In this document: positions 26,944-38,886 of the stretch, piece by piece
Layout of the letters: each line of letters opens with the position of its first letter
Numbering within the stretch: position 1 is the first letter of the stretch
Assembly (NCBI GenBank): GCA_003194525.1
Contig: NBIV01000061.1
Coordinates: 62,001 to 126,000, forward strand
Reading direction: 5' to 3'
Source of the DNA: Gracilariopsis chorda
Taxonomy: Eukaryota > Rhodophyta > Florideophyceae > Gracilariales > Gracilariaceae
Length of the DNA: 64,000 nt
The notes under the pieces: model-generated
What the model saw: the letters and a program-made list of their open reading frames with translations, nothing else
Told to the model about the DNA's origin: nothing
Database searches by the model: none
Position numbers and translations under genes: made by a program

Positions 26944-29493
26944 TCACAATAACTCTTCCGCCGCCGCCGCACGTTCGATTAGTCCTTCTGCAAGTTTGCA
27001 CCATCTCGCCACGATTCGAGGTTCAAAGTGTCCACCCTCATCCAATGCATTCACCATAGCGTCAAGCAGCATAATTCTCGCACGCTTGTTCACAACCGGT
27101 CTTGGCGAGGCCAGGAATCCGCTCTTCGTCGTACTGCGCACCATCGCATGCTGGAATCTCTTCGTGTCGTCTTTGGAAACTGGAAACGGCCAGAACTCAG
27201 GCAGATACTCATCCCCGTGATGACGTTCACACCACGCACGCATTGCCAGCAGGTAGGACGCCTTCCGATGGTACAAGATCGATGCTACATCTCCTGACCA
27301 CATGTTCAGCTCGAGAGAGTTCGGGTCGATGAACAAGTCTCCATCAACAGTGAGAAGCACTTTCTTGCCCACATGAGCGTATCCAACTTTAGGCAGTTTT
27401 GCTACCACATCCGGGCCTACCACAATTCGCCAGTGTATGGGAACGTTCTCATCGTAAATATTCCAAAAGTGCCAGTTCCCAACCCTCGGCGCACCAAACG
27501 TAGACACGAATATCTCCTTTCTGGTCATACCCAGCCGTAGAAACAAGTCCAAGCTGCAAAGCGTTGCAAGAGCCCCACCGAGCGAGTGGCCCGTTAGGAA
27601 AACTGGTCTTCGTTTCTGATCTTGTAGCTTTTTCACAATCGACAACAACCGCGATGCTACCGCCCCATACGCCACTGCGAAACCCTTGTGCACTTTTGCA
27701 CGACGCCAGTTTCTGGTCTTCAAAAGAGGGTTGTCGCACGCTTGCTCGTCTCCCTGCGGATCGGTTTCACCAAGCTTTGTTGGCAGCAAAGCTCGCGCGT
27801 TGGCGTAAAACATGTTAACGTCGGTTTTCAAGTTCTTCGTTGACGTAGTGCCCTTGAATACAATCACGATTCGGTCTTCTCCATCAACTACAAGCACGTG
27901 CGTATCCGTGTTTTCATCTTTGATATATTCAGCAATGGTGAACCTGAAAACGTCTTGTGTCAGCTTAAAGTTCTCCACCTTTGGCGTGTCCCAGTAGTAC
28001 ACCAACCATGCAAAGTTGAACAGCGTAACATGAGTTTGCATGACAAAGCAGTTCACTCTTAGATCTGAGACCACTCCATGTAGAGATGGTGGTTCCCGTT
28101 TTCTATACGTAATTGGCTCAAGTTCAGACTTTTCGGCTCCCTGACCTCTCGGTAGCTGAGGAGCAAACCAACCTTTGAATCCAAGAGCATCAGATGGCAA
28201 ATTAACATACGCCTCAACCGTGCAGTACGCCAACAGTGGAATCTGTATTCCAAAAAGCATATCATGAACTTCGAAGAACGAAGACTCCAGATTCCTCAGC
28301 AACAACGCAAACACGTTTGAGCCGTTCGGAAGTCCCAGTAGCAGTATTAGATACATTGAAATGAAAACCGCATAAAAAGTCATGTTGTGATACACAAAGA
28401 ATCGAAATCCTATCTGCTTGCTCCGATATTTGAGGTAGTCTGCATTCTTCAACTTCCTTTTGGTTCTCAGATATTCAATGAATATGTAAATTCCTAAGCC
28501 CAGTTCGAAAACAAACAATAACGAAGCAACTATAACTCCCGGAGTATGCCATTTCTGAGCGGCCTTGTATACCGAAATCATTCCAAAAAAACTAGCAAAC
28601 ATCAGCTCGGATGCATATATCTTGTAAGTGAAGACGACCGTGGTTTTTGCAGCTACATATATTGCTACTATCAAAACCTTCGGTAGATAAAACATAAAGT
28701 TGATGTTCGACTCGAGGATGCGATATGAGTGCATGCTTGCCCAAACGTAGAATATCGTAGTTGCCGTGAAGCCACTCGTTCTCAGAACCTTAGAAACCGT
28801 TTGCAACCATTGAAACCAGTCATGCGTGGACCACATTTTCCATGGCTCATTAGGATGAACCAAAACATCGTTTATCTTCGCGAGCGCAAATATTGGATTG
28901 AGATATAGCACCATGGCCATGAGCAAAAAGACAACCCAGTACTGTTCCTTCGTTCGGGATTGAGGTTTCAGGGTAAAGATTCTTGTCGAGAAAATGAGGC
29001 ATAGTGCCAGGACATACAGAAACATGGGAAGTGCCATTACTTGCAAAAACCAAACAAGACCGAGAGGAGGTCTATAGAATCGTATGTCATGAGTCCAGCC
29101 TTGGTCTTTTGGAGTATAGAAAATCTCTAAGAATGCAGTGTTAGTTAGAATGACAAGAATTAGAGTGAATAGAACCCCCATTCCTACAAATAAGTGATGC
29201 CAGCGCAGGATAGTTTCAATCTCCCTGGCCGTGACGACTTCCAGCTTGGTGAACTGTCGCAGCGGTAATGCAAAGCTGAAATTCTCCGCGTTTGTAGTAA
29301 GAGTTAAGCTTAAAAGGCCATCTTCGTCGTTTGAAGAATGAGTCGAGAATTTCTCATCGCTATTAATCTTGGCGACGGAGACGCCAGTAACTTCGGAAGC
29401 ATCTCTATACCTCCCCGAAGATGTTTCATCGTTGGTGTCGATTCCCAAATTGCGCTTTGCGTCCGGTACATTCGATGGGTCTTCGGCAGACAT
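26944..29493 (-). CDS. Polytopic membrane protein fused to a class 3 lipase
   Basis: 849 residues from the ATG at 29493. A hydrophilic N-terminus of ~95 residues is followed by about eight membrane segments (between ~100 and ~430), with FYRPPLGLVWFLQVM and NPIFALAKIN in loops; the arrangement resembles the Wntless-like TM region but I am not sure. After a linker, a Lipase_3 domain runs ~485-760: VIVFKGTTS (oxyanion region), VHKGFAVAYG, FLTGHSLGGALATL with nucleophile Ser637, FGAPRVGN, then Asp695 in GPDVVAKLP and His707 in YAHVGKK. The complete Ser-Asp-His triad suggests an active triacylglycerol, diacylglycerol or phospholipid lipase at a membrane. A single uninterrupted exon for a gene this long supports an intron-poor genome. 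Confidence 0.92.
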   Translation of the reverse strand: MSAEDPSNVPDAKRNLGIDTNDETSSGRYRDASEVTGVSVAKINSDEKFSTHSSNDEDGLLSLTLTTNAENFSFALPLRQFTKLEVVTAREIETILRWHHLFVGMGVLFTLILVILTNTAFLEIFYTPKDQGWTHDIRFYRPPLGLVWFLQVMALPMFLYVLALCLIFSTRIFTLKPQSRTKEQYWVVFLLMAMVLYLNPIFALAKINDVLVHPNEPWKMWSTHDWFQWLQTVSKVLRTSGFTATTIFYVWASMHSYRILESNINFMFYLPKVLIVAIYVAAKTTVVFTYKIYASELMFASFFGMISVYKAAQKWHTPGVIVASLLFVFELGLGIYIFIEYLRTKRKLKNADYLKYRSKQIGFRFFVYHNMTFYAVFISMYLILLLGLPNGSNVFALLLRNLESSFFEVHDMLFGIQIPLLAYCTVEAYVNLPSDALGFKGWFAPQLPRGQGAEKSELEPITYRKREPPSLHGVVSDLRVNCFVMQTHVTLFNFAWLVYYWDTPKVENFKLTQDVFRFTIAEYIKDENTDTHVLVVDGEDRIVIVFKGTTSTKNLKTDVNMFYANARALLPTKLGETDPQGDEQACDNPLLKTRNWRRAKVHKGFAVAYGAVASRLLSIVKKLQDQKRRPVFLTGHSLGGALATLCSLDLFLRLGMTRKEIFVSTFGAPRVGNWHFWNIYDENVPIHWRIVVGPDVVAKLPKVGYAHVGKKVLLTVDGDLFIDPNSLELNMWSGDVASILYHRKASYLLAMRAWCERHHGDEYLPEFWPFPVSKDDTKRFQHAMVRSTTKSGFLASPRPVVNKRARIMLLDAMVNALDEGGHFEPRIVARWCKLAEGLIERAAAAEELL

Positions 29494-32400
29494 TTCCACC
29501 AGAAGAGAACTTCAAGAATCCTAGGTCTCAACAATGGCTCCTGCGTGTACGTGAGAAATGTACATGCCGGGTGTGAGAAGGAAAAATGAAACAACAGATC
29601 ATAGCTCGGTTCCTCAACGTGGGGGCTGATGGACAGGTAAAGCTAATGTACCAGTTGTGCACTCTTCCCTCCAAAAGAACAAGGAGAAGTGGATCTTTTT
29701 TGCCATCTGTTGGGTAAGTATGATTGACATTGCATGTTCTGCATCTGGAAGCAAGTGTAATCCGAAACGGCGCATCAGCACCCCTCTGACAGCGAGAGTG
29801 TCGTGTTGCACTTTCATTCGAGTACCTCTTTTTTCTCCAGCACCGCGGAGAGGCATCCACACTGTGAGGGTTAGCCTTTTGGCCTTCTACCAGCATACAC
29901 GTACATTTCTTACCTTTGAGTTCGGAAGTGAGTCACATCTGCATTGAACTTGTTCCAAAACTGCGTCTCTCGCTGCAGATGTTTAATGCGGTGGTGAGGG
30001 ATTGATAGGACCTAATATCATCACAACACATTCGTCCGCCCATGCTAGTGTGTTACCTTTCGGCATGACTAAAGCGAATCAGAAGAAAGCAAAAACAGCC
30101 AGGGTTCGTGCCTGTCCTGGACATCAGCCTCCAACACGTAGAAGAACTCGTTGTTTCAGCACGAAGCCGGACTGGGACTCGTGCCCCCATCGATGAAACG
30201 ACTAGAATAACTAGTACAAGAAGGCGAACAAAAGGCAGTAGTAATGACCCATCCCTTGCCTGCCTACACCCACAAAGGCTGGGATTGTGCGCTGCAAACC
30301 TGAACATGGCACAATGGTAAAGGGAAGGATAGAAGTTTGTAGATAATCCGTTCACTTCCATATGTTATTTCCTTATCAATTAGAAACGACCCGTAGAATG
30401 TCAAAGCCTGGATATCCCTACACCATGATTGGGAGGCGAGTTGTTAGCGAGGCTTTGTCGCACAAATAACCGTCTGCTTTTGCGCTCGGTATAAAGACGA
30501 ATGAAATCTGGAATTGTCGAAGCTCATCAGAAGTTGCGATACCAAGTCGCTTTGTGTTGGACTAGTACGACGATGATCGACTATGCGACAAGTGCCAATG
30601 ACCCGCCACCAGCGCATGCGACAATTCACCCACCGTGGTGGGCTACCTTTCTTGATGATAGAAGTCCGGGAGAGGCAGACTGGATTCTAAACTGAATTTG
30701 CCATAGAACTTAAGCCTTCGGCGAAGAAAACAGCTCATACAGTTGCGAAGGGTAAAATGTCAACCTCGCTTCGTGCGCCGAGGGGGATATGTTTTCATCC
30801 AGGTTTACCTTGGCCGTCAAGAACCATCGACCAACCACATTGATACGGAGCAAGACAAGTTGAATACTCACACTTTTCTGTACGCAGGACTCACCCAATT
30901 CCATGGGGAAAAGACAGAATTCCGAAGCGAAGCCTTATCCAGTGCATTGGATCTACCACGTGAGTAGCAGAAAAAAAAACAACAGTTCCGCTGTCTCAAA
31001 CAAAGTGATCACCCAGGATCAAAACTCGAAGGATGCCGAGCGATGGAAGGGAACTGGGGCTCTCTGAGCAACGCCTCTTAATGGGAATGCCATGCAGGGA
31101 AATTTCATTGTTGTTACATAAAGCATAAAACTTTCGAAAGGTTAGTTGCAAGGGTACACTGCTACCTGCCTAGATCTTGCAAACAGCAAGATCGTCACAT
31201 CTGAGGACTTGTGTGACAAGAATCAGAATCGCCAGGTTGAAGGCTAATAACCGAAGGATAGTATTCTCATTCGTATGAAACGATCGGTTTACCCTTGCCA
31301 GTTTGTCATGCAACGAAACTTCGGAGCCTTCAAGAGTGCATTCCAACTTACCATGGACCTGTATGATTATTAGTCTGTAGCGAGCTACAGTTTCTGCGTA
31401 CAACCGTAGGACACAGGGCACATGCAGCTTCCAATCGGCGAGATGCGCCGACCTTCGGAAAAGGCTGCAAAGAATATAAAGTTATGCCGTGCGAGGAAAC
31501 TAAATGGCGACCCGGTTGGGTCTACTAGAGGAACTTAGCTGTCAAGTAGAGATTCCCTTCTAGACGTAAGTGCCGCATCCTCGTAATTAGAGGAGCGAAG
31601 CCCACAAACACACAAACACACACACACACACACACACATAAACAAGCCTTGCTCTGAACTGCTTCGTTCTCCAGTGATTTGCCAAATTCTAAGTGTTCGT
31701 ACACGAACTGTACGCTTCGCAACACAGGCAGGTTGACACCTCCCAAGAGCCGGTGTTATGCTAGTGTGTTGTGTGAAAGTCCCAGGAGATCAGGGACGAT
31801 AAACATGGCTGACCCTTATGTCACGAGTTACTATACACATGTATTAAGTTAGTTACCTTTGCAGGCAATCTTTGTTCTCTTGAATCCCCTACACATCTGC
31901 ACTGAATTGCAAGAGGTCGCCCATGAACACTGTTTTGCAGCGTATTCGCCGTTTTAGAAACACCCAAGCGTGCATGAATACTTGCTGTGATACCCCTGCA
32001 CCCGTATCCCATTTGACAACAGCAAGATACGAGCGTTGAGAGTCAAAGAGATCCCATGGGAAGATGCAATTAAGGGGACAGCGAAATCTCTGGTATTAGG
32101 GGGTGGCGTTTGACGGAAGCTCCGTTAAACAAACCTTACCGCTGCCACAACGCATCGGTTTACCGCACCGTAGGCCATCTCCAGCATGTAGGTGCAGTTT
32201 TCAGAAGAACTCCACACAGTATGCCATAATCGGAAAGCCTCGTAACTTGCTGTAGAGCATGTGCGTTCAATGGACGTGATACATCAGCTTTTAGTGTACC
32301 CGTAAAAGAGAGAGAGACATCAGCATTAAGAAGTTGTTTCCACTTGCCATTTTGTCTCTTCAGTTGTCCTAAATTCAGAAGTGCGTGACTTGTTAAGAGT

Positions 32401-33317
32401 GTTCGCACGGGTCTCTGGGACGGATTGAAAGTATCACGGCCATGTTCTTATTGGCAAATCGCGCCTGACGGGATACAGCGGAAACCTTGATACCCGGGTA
32501 TGTTTTCAACTGAGTGAACGCGTACTTCTATGCTCTAGCACTTGGCGAAGAGGGGTAAAGGGTTAGAGCGTTAGCCTTTTAAGCCGTGGCGTGGAAGGGG
32601 AGACCACACACATGTTGCCAGATTCCTCGCGGACTTACGGGGTTTCAAAGGGTGGACGCTTGTTAGACGGCAATTCAGGTGTATTTATGTTTTCTGGAGG
32701 CGCCCAGTTGGCTTTTTCCTTCTTGGGAGCACACAGCCTATTTTTAGTGCTGAACGAGTGCACTCGATGCGTGATGCATTCAAAATTATTCAAGGTGCGC
32801 AGAGGATTTAAAAGGAAACCAAACCCGGGATGAAGGGACACGATGCATTTCATGTTCAGCTGCTAGTGGGCCATCTCTTCTGCTGCTGTCGAGAATGAGC
32901 ACATGTGCCGAACTTTACCCGTAGCTTGCTTCGGCTTTGAATGCACTTCAAGCACTGCCACTAGAAAGCATGTTTTTCGAACGCCTGCTTCAGTTCTATC
33001 CTCCCCAGACCAATCAAACGGTCGCGTCGTTGCATTGCAAAGGCTATATCTGAATACCATATCAAAGAACAAGGGGCCAGCTACCAGCGACTTCCCTTTT
33101 ATGACAGAAAGAACATTTGCATTCATCTCGATACTCACCGTCGTGAACAGCAGTAGCAGCGCGCGTGATGCCTATCTGAGAGAGCTGCTGCCGTCTACAA
33201 TAGCATTTGTGTGTAGAGCCATTTAATATACTTTCATAACACGAAGAATCCTTCAAAAGTTTACAAAGTCCTTTCCGAACAGCTGTTTTTTCTTCTCTCA
33301 ACTCTTCTTCAACAAGA
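29494..33317. other. Long gene-poor interval
   Basis: 3.8 kb without a convincing gene. Short frames exist on both strands (for example 30710-30904 minus, ending LTFYPSQLYELFSS), none with recognisable domains. It contains a CA microsatellite at 31603-31639 and a tRNA-Lys-like anticodon-loop sequence near 32570 that fails as a tRNA. Decayed repeats are the likely source. Confidence 0.45.
31603..31639. repeat. CA-dinucleotide microsatellite
   Basis: Imperfect (CA)n of about 37 bases with two early CAAACA interruptions. Confidence 0.95.
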
Positions 33318-34034
33318 ATGGTCAAACTATATCCGATTGTTGGAGCATTCCTGTCTTTGGTATCGCTTGTACTACTCGCCGTCGGGGTGGCAACCAATTC
33401 GTGGATTGTCCTAGACCAAATCGATGGCCGCCTTAATCCGCGTATGATAAATACTAAACTAAGCGCAGCTGAACTCAGAGTCGGGCTTCCGAATGACCTC
33501 ACAAAGATTACGTATAGCGTTTCAACCGTTGGCTTGTGGATTGGATGTCACAAAGAACATAAAGGGGCAGTCACGTGCGCATACGTAGGCTTTCGCTGTT
33601 TCTCGGACGTTTGCTGGATTCGAAAGACCACTGCATCAACCTCAAGGACATGTCTCGAACAATCCATACAATCCATTGTGAACTGTACGGCTTATCAAGC
33701 TGTTCGCGGTTTGCTCATACTTGCACTTCTGGCACTGGTAATCGGGCTTTCCATTCAGGTGGTTAGTCTTGTTTCTATCAATCGTTCCTTGGCAATGCTT
33801 GCTGGTGTTATTCTGTTCGTTGCGGGCTTATTAACGATGACAGCATTCGCTGTATTCTACAGTGAGAACTGGGCAAAGACAAGTCTTTCTTCAATTGGCC
33901 ATTTGGGGTATAGTTTCAAGCTTGTTATAGCCTCTTGGCCAATATGTTTGTTCGCAGCAGTATTATCGTGCGTTGCTGCGAGCATGGGTCTCCGACACAA
34001 GGATGTTTCAGACTACAGCGCAAGCAACTACTGA
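33318..34034 (+). CDS. Four-TM protein with the claudin signature W-GLW-C-C
   Basis: 238 residues from the ATG at 33318. Four hydrophobic segments at about 7-27, 130-152, 157-180 and 204-224 give the claudin/PMP22/EMP topology with a large first extracellular loop. That loop has Trp29, GLW at 72-74, Cys77 and Cys87; the G-L-W-x-x-C-x9-C spacing is exactly that of animal claudins, where the two Cys form a disulfide. More Cys (C94, C99, C112, C123) suggest extra disulfides, and the distance from Trp29 to GLW is longer than in claudins. Claudin-superfamily proteins outside animals act in membrane organisation or as channel-associated subunits. The function in an alga is unknown; homology versus convergence cannot be settled from sequence motifs alone. 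Confidence 0.78.
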   Translation: MVKLYPIVGAFLSLVSLVLLAVGVATNSWIVLDQIDGRLNPRMINTKLSAAELRVGLPNDLTKITYSVSTVGLWIGCHKEHKGAVTCAYVGFRCFSDVCWIRKTTASTSRTCLEQSIQSIVNCTAYQAVRGLLILALLALVIGLSIQVVSLVSINRSLAMLAGVILFVAGLLTMTAFAVFYSENWAKTSLSSIGHLGYSFKLVIASWPICLFAAVLSCVAASMGLRHKDVSDYSASNY

Positions 34035-34710
34035 TTAAGGAGAGCAAGCCACTATCTTGTATTCGCAAACCAGTCACGGTCCGCATTACAAAAGTAAAGG
34101 AAAGAAGTTGTGTTCAGAGCTTGGCTCTTGTCAGCTTTCACATTTCGATATACGTATCTCATTCGTGAAGCACACAGAAGTGATAAGAAGCGTACTCAAC
34201 TGACTCATTCAGAACCAGCCTTCTTGGGCTCTTTGTTCTCTGATAGATAAAGAGCCTATTTAGTACACACGTCTTGTCTTTGTCGGACTACAGACTTGTA
34301 CTGTGGGGTGTATAACACAAGCTTGCACGGCGGCACCGTCGGTACACCTAAGAGGATATGCCGGGATGCTGGAGAAAATAGATTTCAAATCTTCGTCTTT
34401 CGCACATGCTCCCAAATCAGCTCAAGGTACCAAGCAACAAGAACACCTACCAAAGGAGTTAGCGGCCACCTTCGTCTGCGCGCTGCCTAGAGAAGAGCGT
34501 TTCTCAGTACGTAAACACAACTTTTCGTAGCTGCGCGCCAGAATGACCAACGGCATTCCTGAAATCCCATCCATTGTCTTATCTCAGTGAGAAACGACGA
34601 TGCTAATCTCGAATCAAGCCGTTGAATTGACCGCTTGAGCAAAGTGCTGGTGGATTGAGATTCGTCGAATGCCATATCTTCTCGACATGAATATTCCTCG
34701 TAGTTCTTGC
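34035..34710. other. Convergent intergenic region
   Basis: Between the 3' ends of the claudin-like gene and the three-TM family gene. Short frames only; nothing recognised. Confidence 0.4.
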
Positions 34711-36180
34711 TTATGCGTCAATCATTGGTAGCTGAGGAAGCAGTTGTAGTCGTTGTTCATCGGCGTCCTGAACAAGTTTGTAGCCAATCTCTTGCCACTC
34801 GTTGTGGGCTGCGCGCATCCCCAGTAAATCGTTGCGCAATTGTTTCCGGAGAAACTGTGTGGAGATTCTGACTGAATGTTGTCCAGTTTTTCTTTGAGCC
34901 TTTGCAATGCAGATAGCGAGAAGCACATTCATTGAAATGAAAAGGAGAAGCATGCCACCAATTAACGCTCCAGGTATGATTGCCAACCGCTTCACAGAGG
35001 CGCGCTCCTGTACACCGTCAAGTACTTCTCGTGAAGCTTTCACCCGTCGTATGCCAGCCACTCCTTCTTCATTCGCGACAATGAGGGCGATCTGGACTAT
35101 CTGTTCTAGAGTCGTCTTGCGCAGCTTCGACGCACCTTCGCTGGCAGGACGATGCCATACCAGATTCAAGAAAAGATTGGAAAGAAGAAAACGTATTTGC
35201 CGTCCGGCTTGATCGACCAGTGGACCAAGTGCCGGACCTGACATCTCCATCACAATTGTAGAAATACTGACGCGTTCGTCGTCTTCATGCAGACTTCCAA
35301 CCGCAAGTGAGAAAGCAGATTGAGCGCGGAGCCCACAAAGGAGATATGCCGTTCCAAAAACGGCTAGCGACTTGGAACCAATACAAATGGAATTCTTTCC
35401 ATTAAACATATAGAGCTTTGTATCGTCTATGGTCAAGTTTGCTTTGAATCGGAGCTTCATATCCACATCTGCGTAGATGGAGCGATTATAAAACTTGTCT
35501 TCAAATGCACCGAAGTAGTCAAAGCCTTCTTCCTCAACATCATCATACACAACTTTGGTGGCGAAAGGCACAAAGAAGCTAGCTTTCTTTTCGATATGAT
35601 CAGCACTGCAATATAGTGTTGCATTATCTGTAGCACTGAGATAAGGACGACGCACCGTATACATCCCGTTGATCGAATACTCCATTATGGTTTGTTGAAA
35701 TTCATCTTTCGTTTTCTCTTTGCGCCGCATATTGAACTCTCCTTCCACACAACCTTCGATGTTGGCAGCTTCTACCGGGAGGAGCGCGGGTTCTCGCATG
35801 AAATGGACTTCTTCGCTACTGATGAGATATCGCTGTTGATGGTCCGGCTGACTCCAGACCTGCTCTGTCTTTGATTTCGCCACCAACTTGCTAGAGAACG
35901 AAAACTCAAAGAGCAGCTCGATAGCAATGACGAATGTGCCGATGACAAGAAGAAGATATCGATTTCGTGAACGTCCCCAAAAAGTTGAATGAAGGGAAAA
36001 GATGCCAAGGCGGGTGTCCGACAGCGCTACCGTTCGACCGCGTAGAATGTCCCATCTAGCTTTTTGTTGGCTTAGGCGATGAAGCAGAAACTCGAAAGTG
36101 GGGGTTATTATGAGGGAAAGAGTCACATACTTAATTATGTTCCAGACAGAAGGCGAAACGTTGAGACTGAGCTCCTCCAT
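34711..36180 (-). CDS. Three-TM protein of a two-member family in this window (member 1)
   Basis: 489 residues from a true ATG. Layout: N-terminal hydrophobic segment (15-35, IIKYVTLSLIITPTFEFLL), the conserved block LGIFSLHSTFWGRSRNR (58-74), a second hydrophobic segment (75-97, ending ELLFEFSFSS), a soluble region of about 300 residues with candidate N-glycosylation sites, and a third hydrophobic segment (about 408-435) followed by a basic cytoplasmic tail. It aligns along its whole length with the protein at 59680-61167, sharing the block above, VW-QP-H-QRY, REP, NG-YT-R-PY, C-SA, and ANEEGV-G. I recognise no known family. Strong conservation of the WGRSRNR block against looser conservation elsewhere suggests that block is functional. 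Confidence 0.85.
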   Translation of the reverse strand: MEELSLNVSPSVWNIIKYVTLSLIITPTFEFLLHRLSQQKARWDILRGRTVALSDTRLGIFSLHSTFWGRSRNRYLLLVIGTFVIAIELLFEFSFSSKLVAKSKTEQVWSQPDHQQRYLISSEEVHFMREPALLPVEAANIEGCVEGEFNMRRKEKTKDEFQQTIMEYSINGMYTVRRPYLSATDNATLYCSADHIEKKASFFVPFATKVVYDDVEEEGFDYFGAFEDKFYNRSIYADVDMKLRFKANLTIDDTKLYMFNGKNSICIGSKSLAVFGTAYLLCGLRAQSAFSLAVGSLHEDDERVSISTIVMEMSGPALGPLVDQAGRQIRFLLSNLFLNLVWHRPASEGASKLRKTTLEQIVQIALIVANEEGVAGIRRVKASREVLDGVQERASVKRLAIIPGALIGGMLLLFISMNVLLAICIAKAQRKTGQHSVRISTQFLRKQLRNDLLGMRAAHNEWQEIGYKLVQDADEQRLQLLPQLPMIDA

Positions 36181-38104
36181 GTTCGGTCGATCGACATACC
36201 GGAGTAGCGAAGTTGGACCGGTCTCGCAGTTTAAACTCCCTTAACTTTATCCTAATTTGATTCAATCGGCTTCTCGGCTGAGCTTCTCGGAGCTACGACA
36301 GCTGCCCATAGCCACGTGAGGTTTCATACCGCGGAAGTGAGAGCATTTCTCCCTGCAAAGCACGACGGTACACTTCCAACAATCGATGCGAAAATGGGTT
36401 AAACGAACGCACAAACCAGGTACAGTGTTAACCAGAGGTCTATTTATAAACGTGATTGTACCGGCGTCCTATGACTTCAATCAAGAGAAAAGAAACTTGG
36501 GCAACAACACTATGCAATCACATGGCTACACGTTGCTTCCAGAGACTTTCACATCAAGTTTACGAAGGCATGCTGCCTTCATTGAAGTAAGAGTTGAAAC
36601 ATAGCGAATGAACTTTGTAAGTGCAATCGGTATGACAGCTTCCACCCTCCCTACCAGTTGCATGACAACCTTACACCCTTCAGGGCCCTTTCGAACAGAG
36701 CCTGATCTGCTCGGATATGATTGATATTTATATTTTTATATCCTCTGTAAGCAACGTAGGCAGCAGTTTTATTTGCAACGGCGATCCATTTCAAGGACTT
36801 ACATACGCCCGCCGTCAGTAGATGGCAAATCTTTCGGTTCCCGCCAGTGTCCCAGAGCTACCCCATCCACACTTTGAGGTACCACTTTCCTAAACGTCTT
36901 GAGCTATTAGATTAAGCTTACCACTCACTATTTGCGCGTTCTAAACAGTCATTTCTTACCAATCAAACGTGGCGAACCACAAGAGAAACTATTTTCCATC
37001 CTGCGCATTACAAAGCTCCGACAAAACACCTATTGCACGATGAGTAACAAAAAATACTTCCTTAAAACACACTGGAAACCTAAGCAGGTCTCCAAATTTC
37101 TATTGGATCAAAAAGAGCTCTCGTGTCATATCAATCTCTACTGAGCCATGGAAACAGCCTGCAGGAAATAAACTCAGAAAGAGGCAGCTGCACATAAGGT
37201 TATAATCATAAATTTCGTAACAAAGCAGCTGTATGATTGCGTAATGCCAATATGACATCTGCTTTTTTCTATGAAAAAATATTTAACATCTGATGGCAAT
37301 GGCATTGCAGCCTTCTTCAACAAACCATACTTTAAGCGAGCGTTTTGAATCAGTCAAAGCCCATTCGATAGTCTCCTTAAACTAGTAAATACCGCTCTTT
37401 TTAAGAGTTGCGAAATGGGGAAACAATCAGATAGAACAACTATTTCTTCCGACACGCGTTTATCTATACTGTTGCGAATGCTAGCAGTAACAAGCAAATT
37501 GGAAGTTATTATGTGCTTTATCGTAGGTTCGTATATAGTCATCGAGATTTATATGATACTGATTTTGAGTTAATGAAGCTTTTGAAGCTATCAAGTAGGC
37601 AGGTGACGTTTCCAGAGCTGCATAAGTTTTTCAGAATATTTCAAACACCCACAGTCTTCTCCTAGTTTATTTTTCTATTTGCAGGTTGAGTTGGAGCTTT
37701 GAATGGTATTTAAATTCGGATCATGAAGCCTAAAATAGATCTGGACCCTGCCTCTTTTTTTTCGCACAGGATGTTTTGCTTTACGGATTCAAGCTTTAAT
37801 AGACGGCTCATATCGACTTAGGAGATACTCAGAAAGATGAGTTGGTTCGATTCCTGATGTTTTAGTTCATTCAGTTCCAGGTCTGGATAAATTTCTGGAA
37901 GCGTGTGGACTACGTAAAGATTTTTGGATCGTAGGAGAGGAAGCATATATATATGCTCTGAAAGTCTGATCACACCCATACCGATATCTCAATTGGTAGG
38001 TCCAATTGGTAGGTCTTTACGAAGACGTGTTTAATTACTATCTATCCTTTCTCAAAGTGCACGTTGAACAAGCATTTTGGATGCTGGTTGCTAGATGGAA
38101 GATC
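36181..38104. other. AT-rich gene-free interval
   Basis: Nearly 2 kb of AT-rich sequence with only very short frames. It begins at the promoter side of the three-TM gene and ends where the first R1 repeat starts. A GGTTCGATTCC word near 37845 resembles a tRNA B box but no tRNA folds around it. Confidence 0.5.
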
Positions 38105-38688
38105 TGTAGTGCAAAACCCGGGGATGGGTGACACTCAAGGTTGTCCGAGTCCCTGCCTCCTTGCGATATAGACTCAGTGGTTTCGCCCTCCGTCTACCCA
38201 GATGTCGGGTGTAAGACCGACGGTAGTTCGGAAATACCACGGAGGTAAAGAGGAACAGCAAAACCGGGAAGCGGTGGAACACGCGTACGGTTGACCAGTG
38301 CGAACCCAGAAAAGGGGGCTATCCACAGACAGAACGGAACCAATCGACGGGTTATGCGGACAGCGGGAAAAGCTCCGACGGTGGGTGCAAAAGCAACAAG
38401 AAAAAAGAAAAGAATAACCAATAAGGGTCGATATCTGTGACACAGAGAAAATAGAAGTCACACGACAATTAGTGAACACAGTACATCTGTAGTCGTACCG
38501 AACGGGTAGATAGTACAAACCGATTGCTGTGACCCTTCGGGTGGAGCAGTGCACGCTGCAAAGGCAATACAATCCAGAGCCGCACTCGTCAGGTCAAATT
38601 GAACACTTATATGCGACCGAACATTCGGGTTGACTTTACTTAGTGCTCGCGACAGTAAGGTCGCGCTCAGCTAATTAGGTACACTACA
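38105..38688 (+). repeat. R1 repeat, copy A
   Basis: Starts TGTAGTGCAAAACCC and ends GGTACACTACA, about 584 bp. It aligns along its length with copy D at 50201-50808 (opposite strand) and more loosely with copies at 48124, 53984 and 56710. The ends begin TG and end CA and contain a short inverted GTAGTG, so either a solo LTR or a MITE is possible. Flanking AGATC/GATAT could be a worn target duplication. The R2 element starts 28 bp further on. Confidence 0.75.
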
Positions 38689-38715
38689 GATATTAATATT
38701 AACAATTAACTAAAG

Positions 38716-38886
38716 TAGTGCACACCTCCTCAGGTCCACATACGTGGCTAGACCAGTTTCAGGCACCCTGAGGGGTCGTCCCAGGTAAAATATAACATCA
38801 CAGCAGGGCGCCGTAGCCCAAGCACACACGCGTCCATCATTCTGCAATCCACTCCAGATTCCTACCTTCCCATGTGAACTTGCACA
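38716..38886 (+). repeat. R2 left terminal inverted repeat
   Basis: Pairs with 42508-42680 in opposite orientation, roughly 80 percent alike by eye with small indels. Confidence 0.85.

Noticed and set aside
32540-32640. tRNA-Lys-like anticodon loop (CTTTTAA) with D-arm-like sequence
   Set aside because: Anticodon stem pairs poorly and no T-arm or acceptor stem can be formed.
37800-37870. tRNA B-box-like GGTTCGATTCC
   Set aside because: No A box at the right distance and no cloverleaf.
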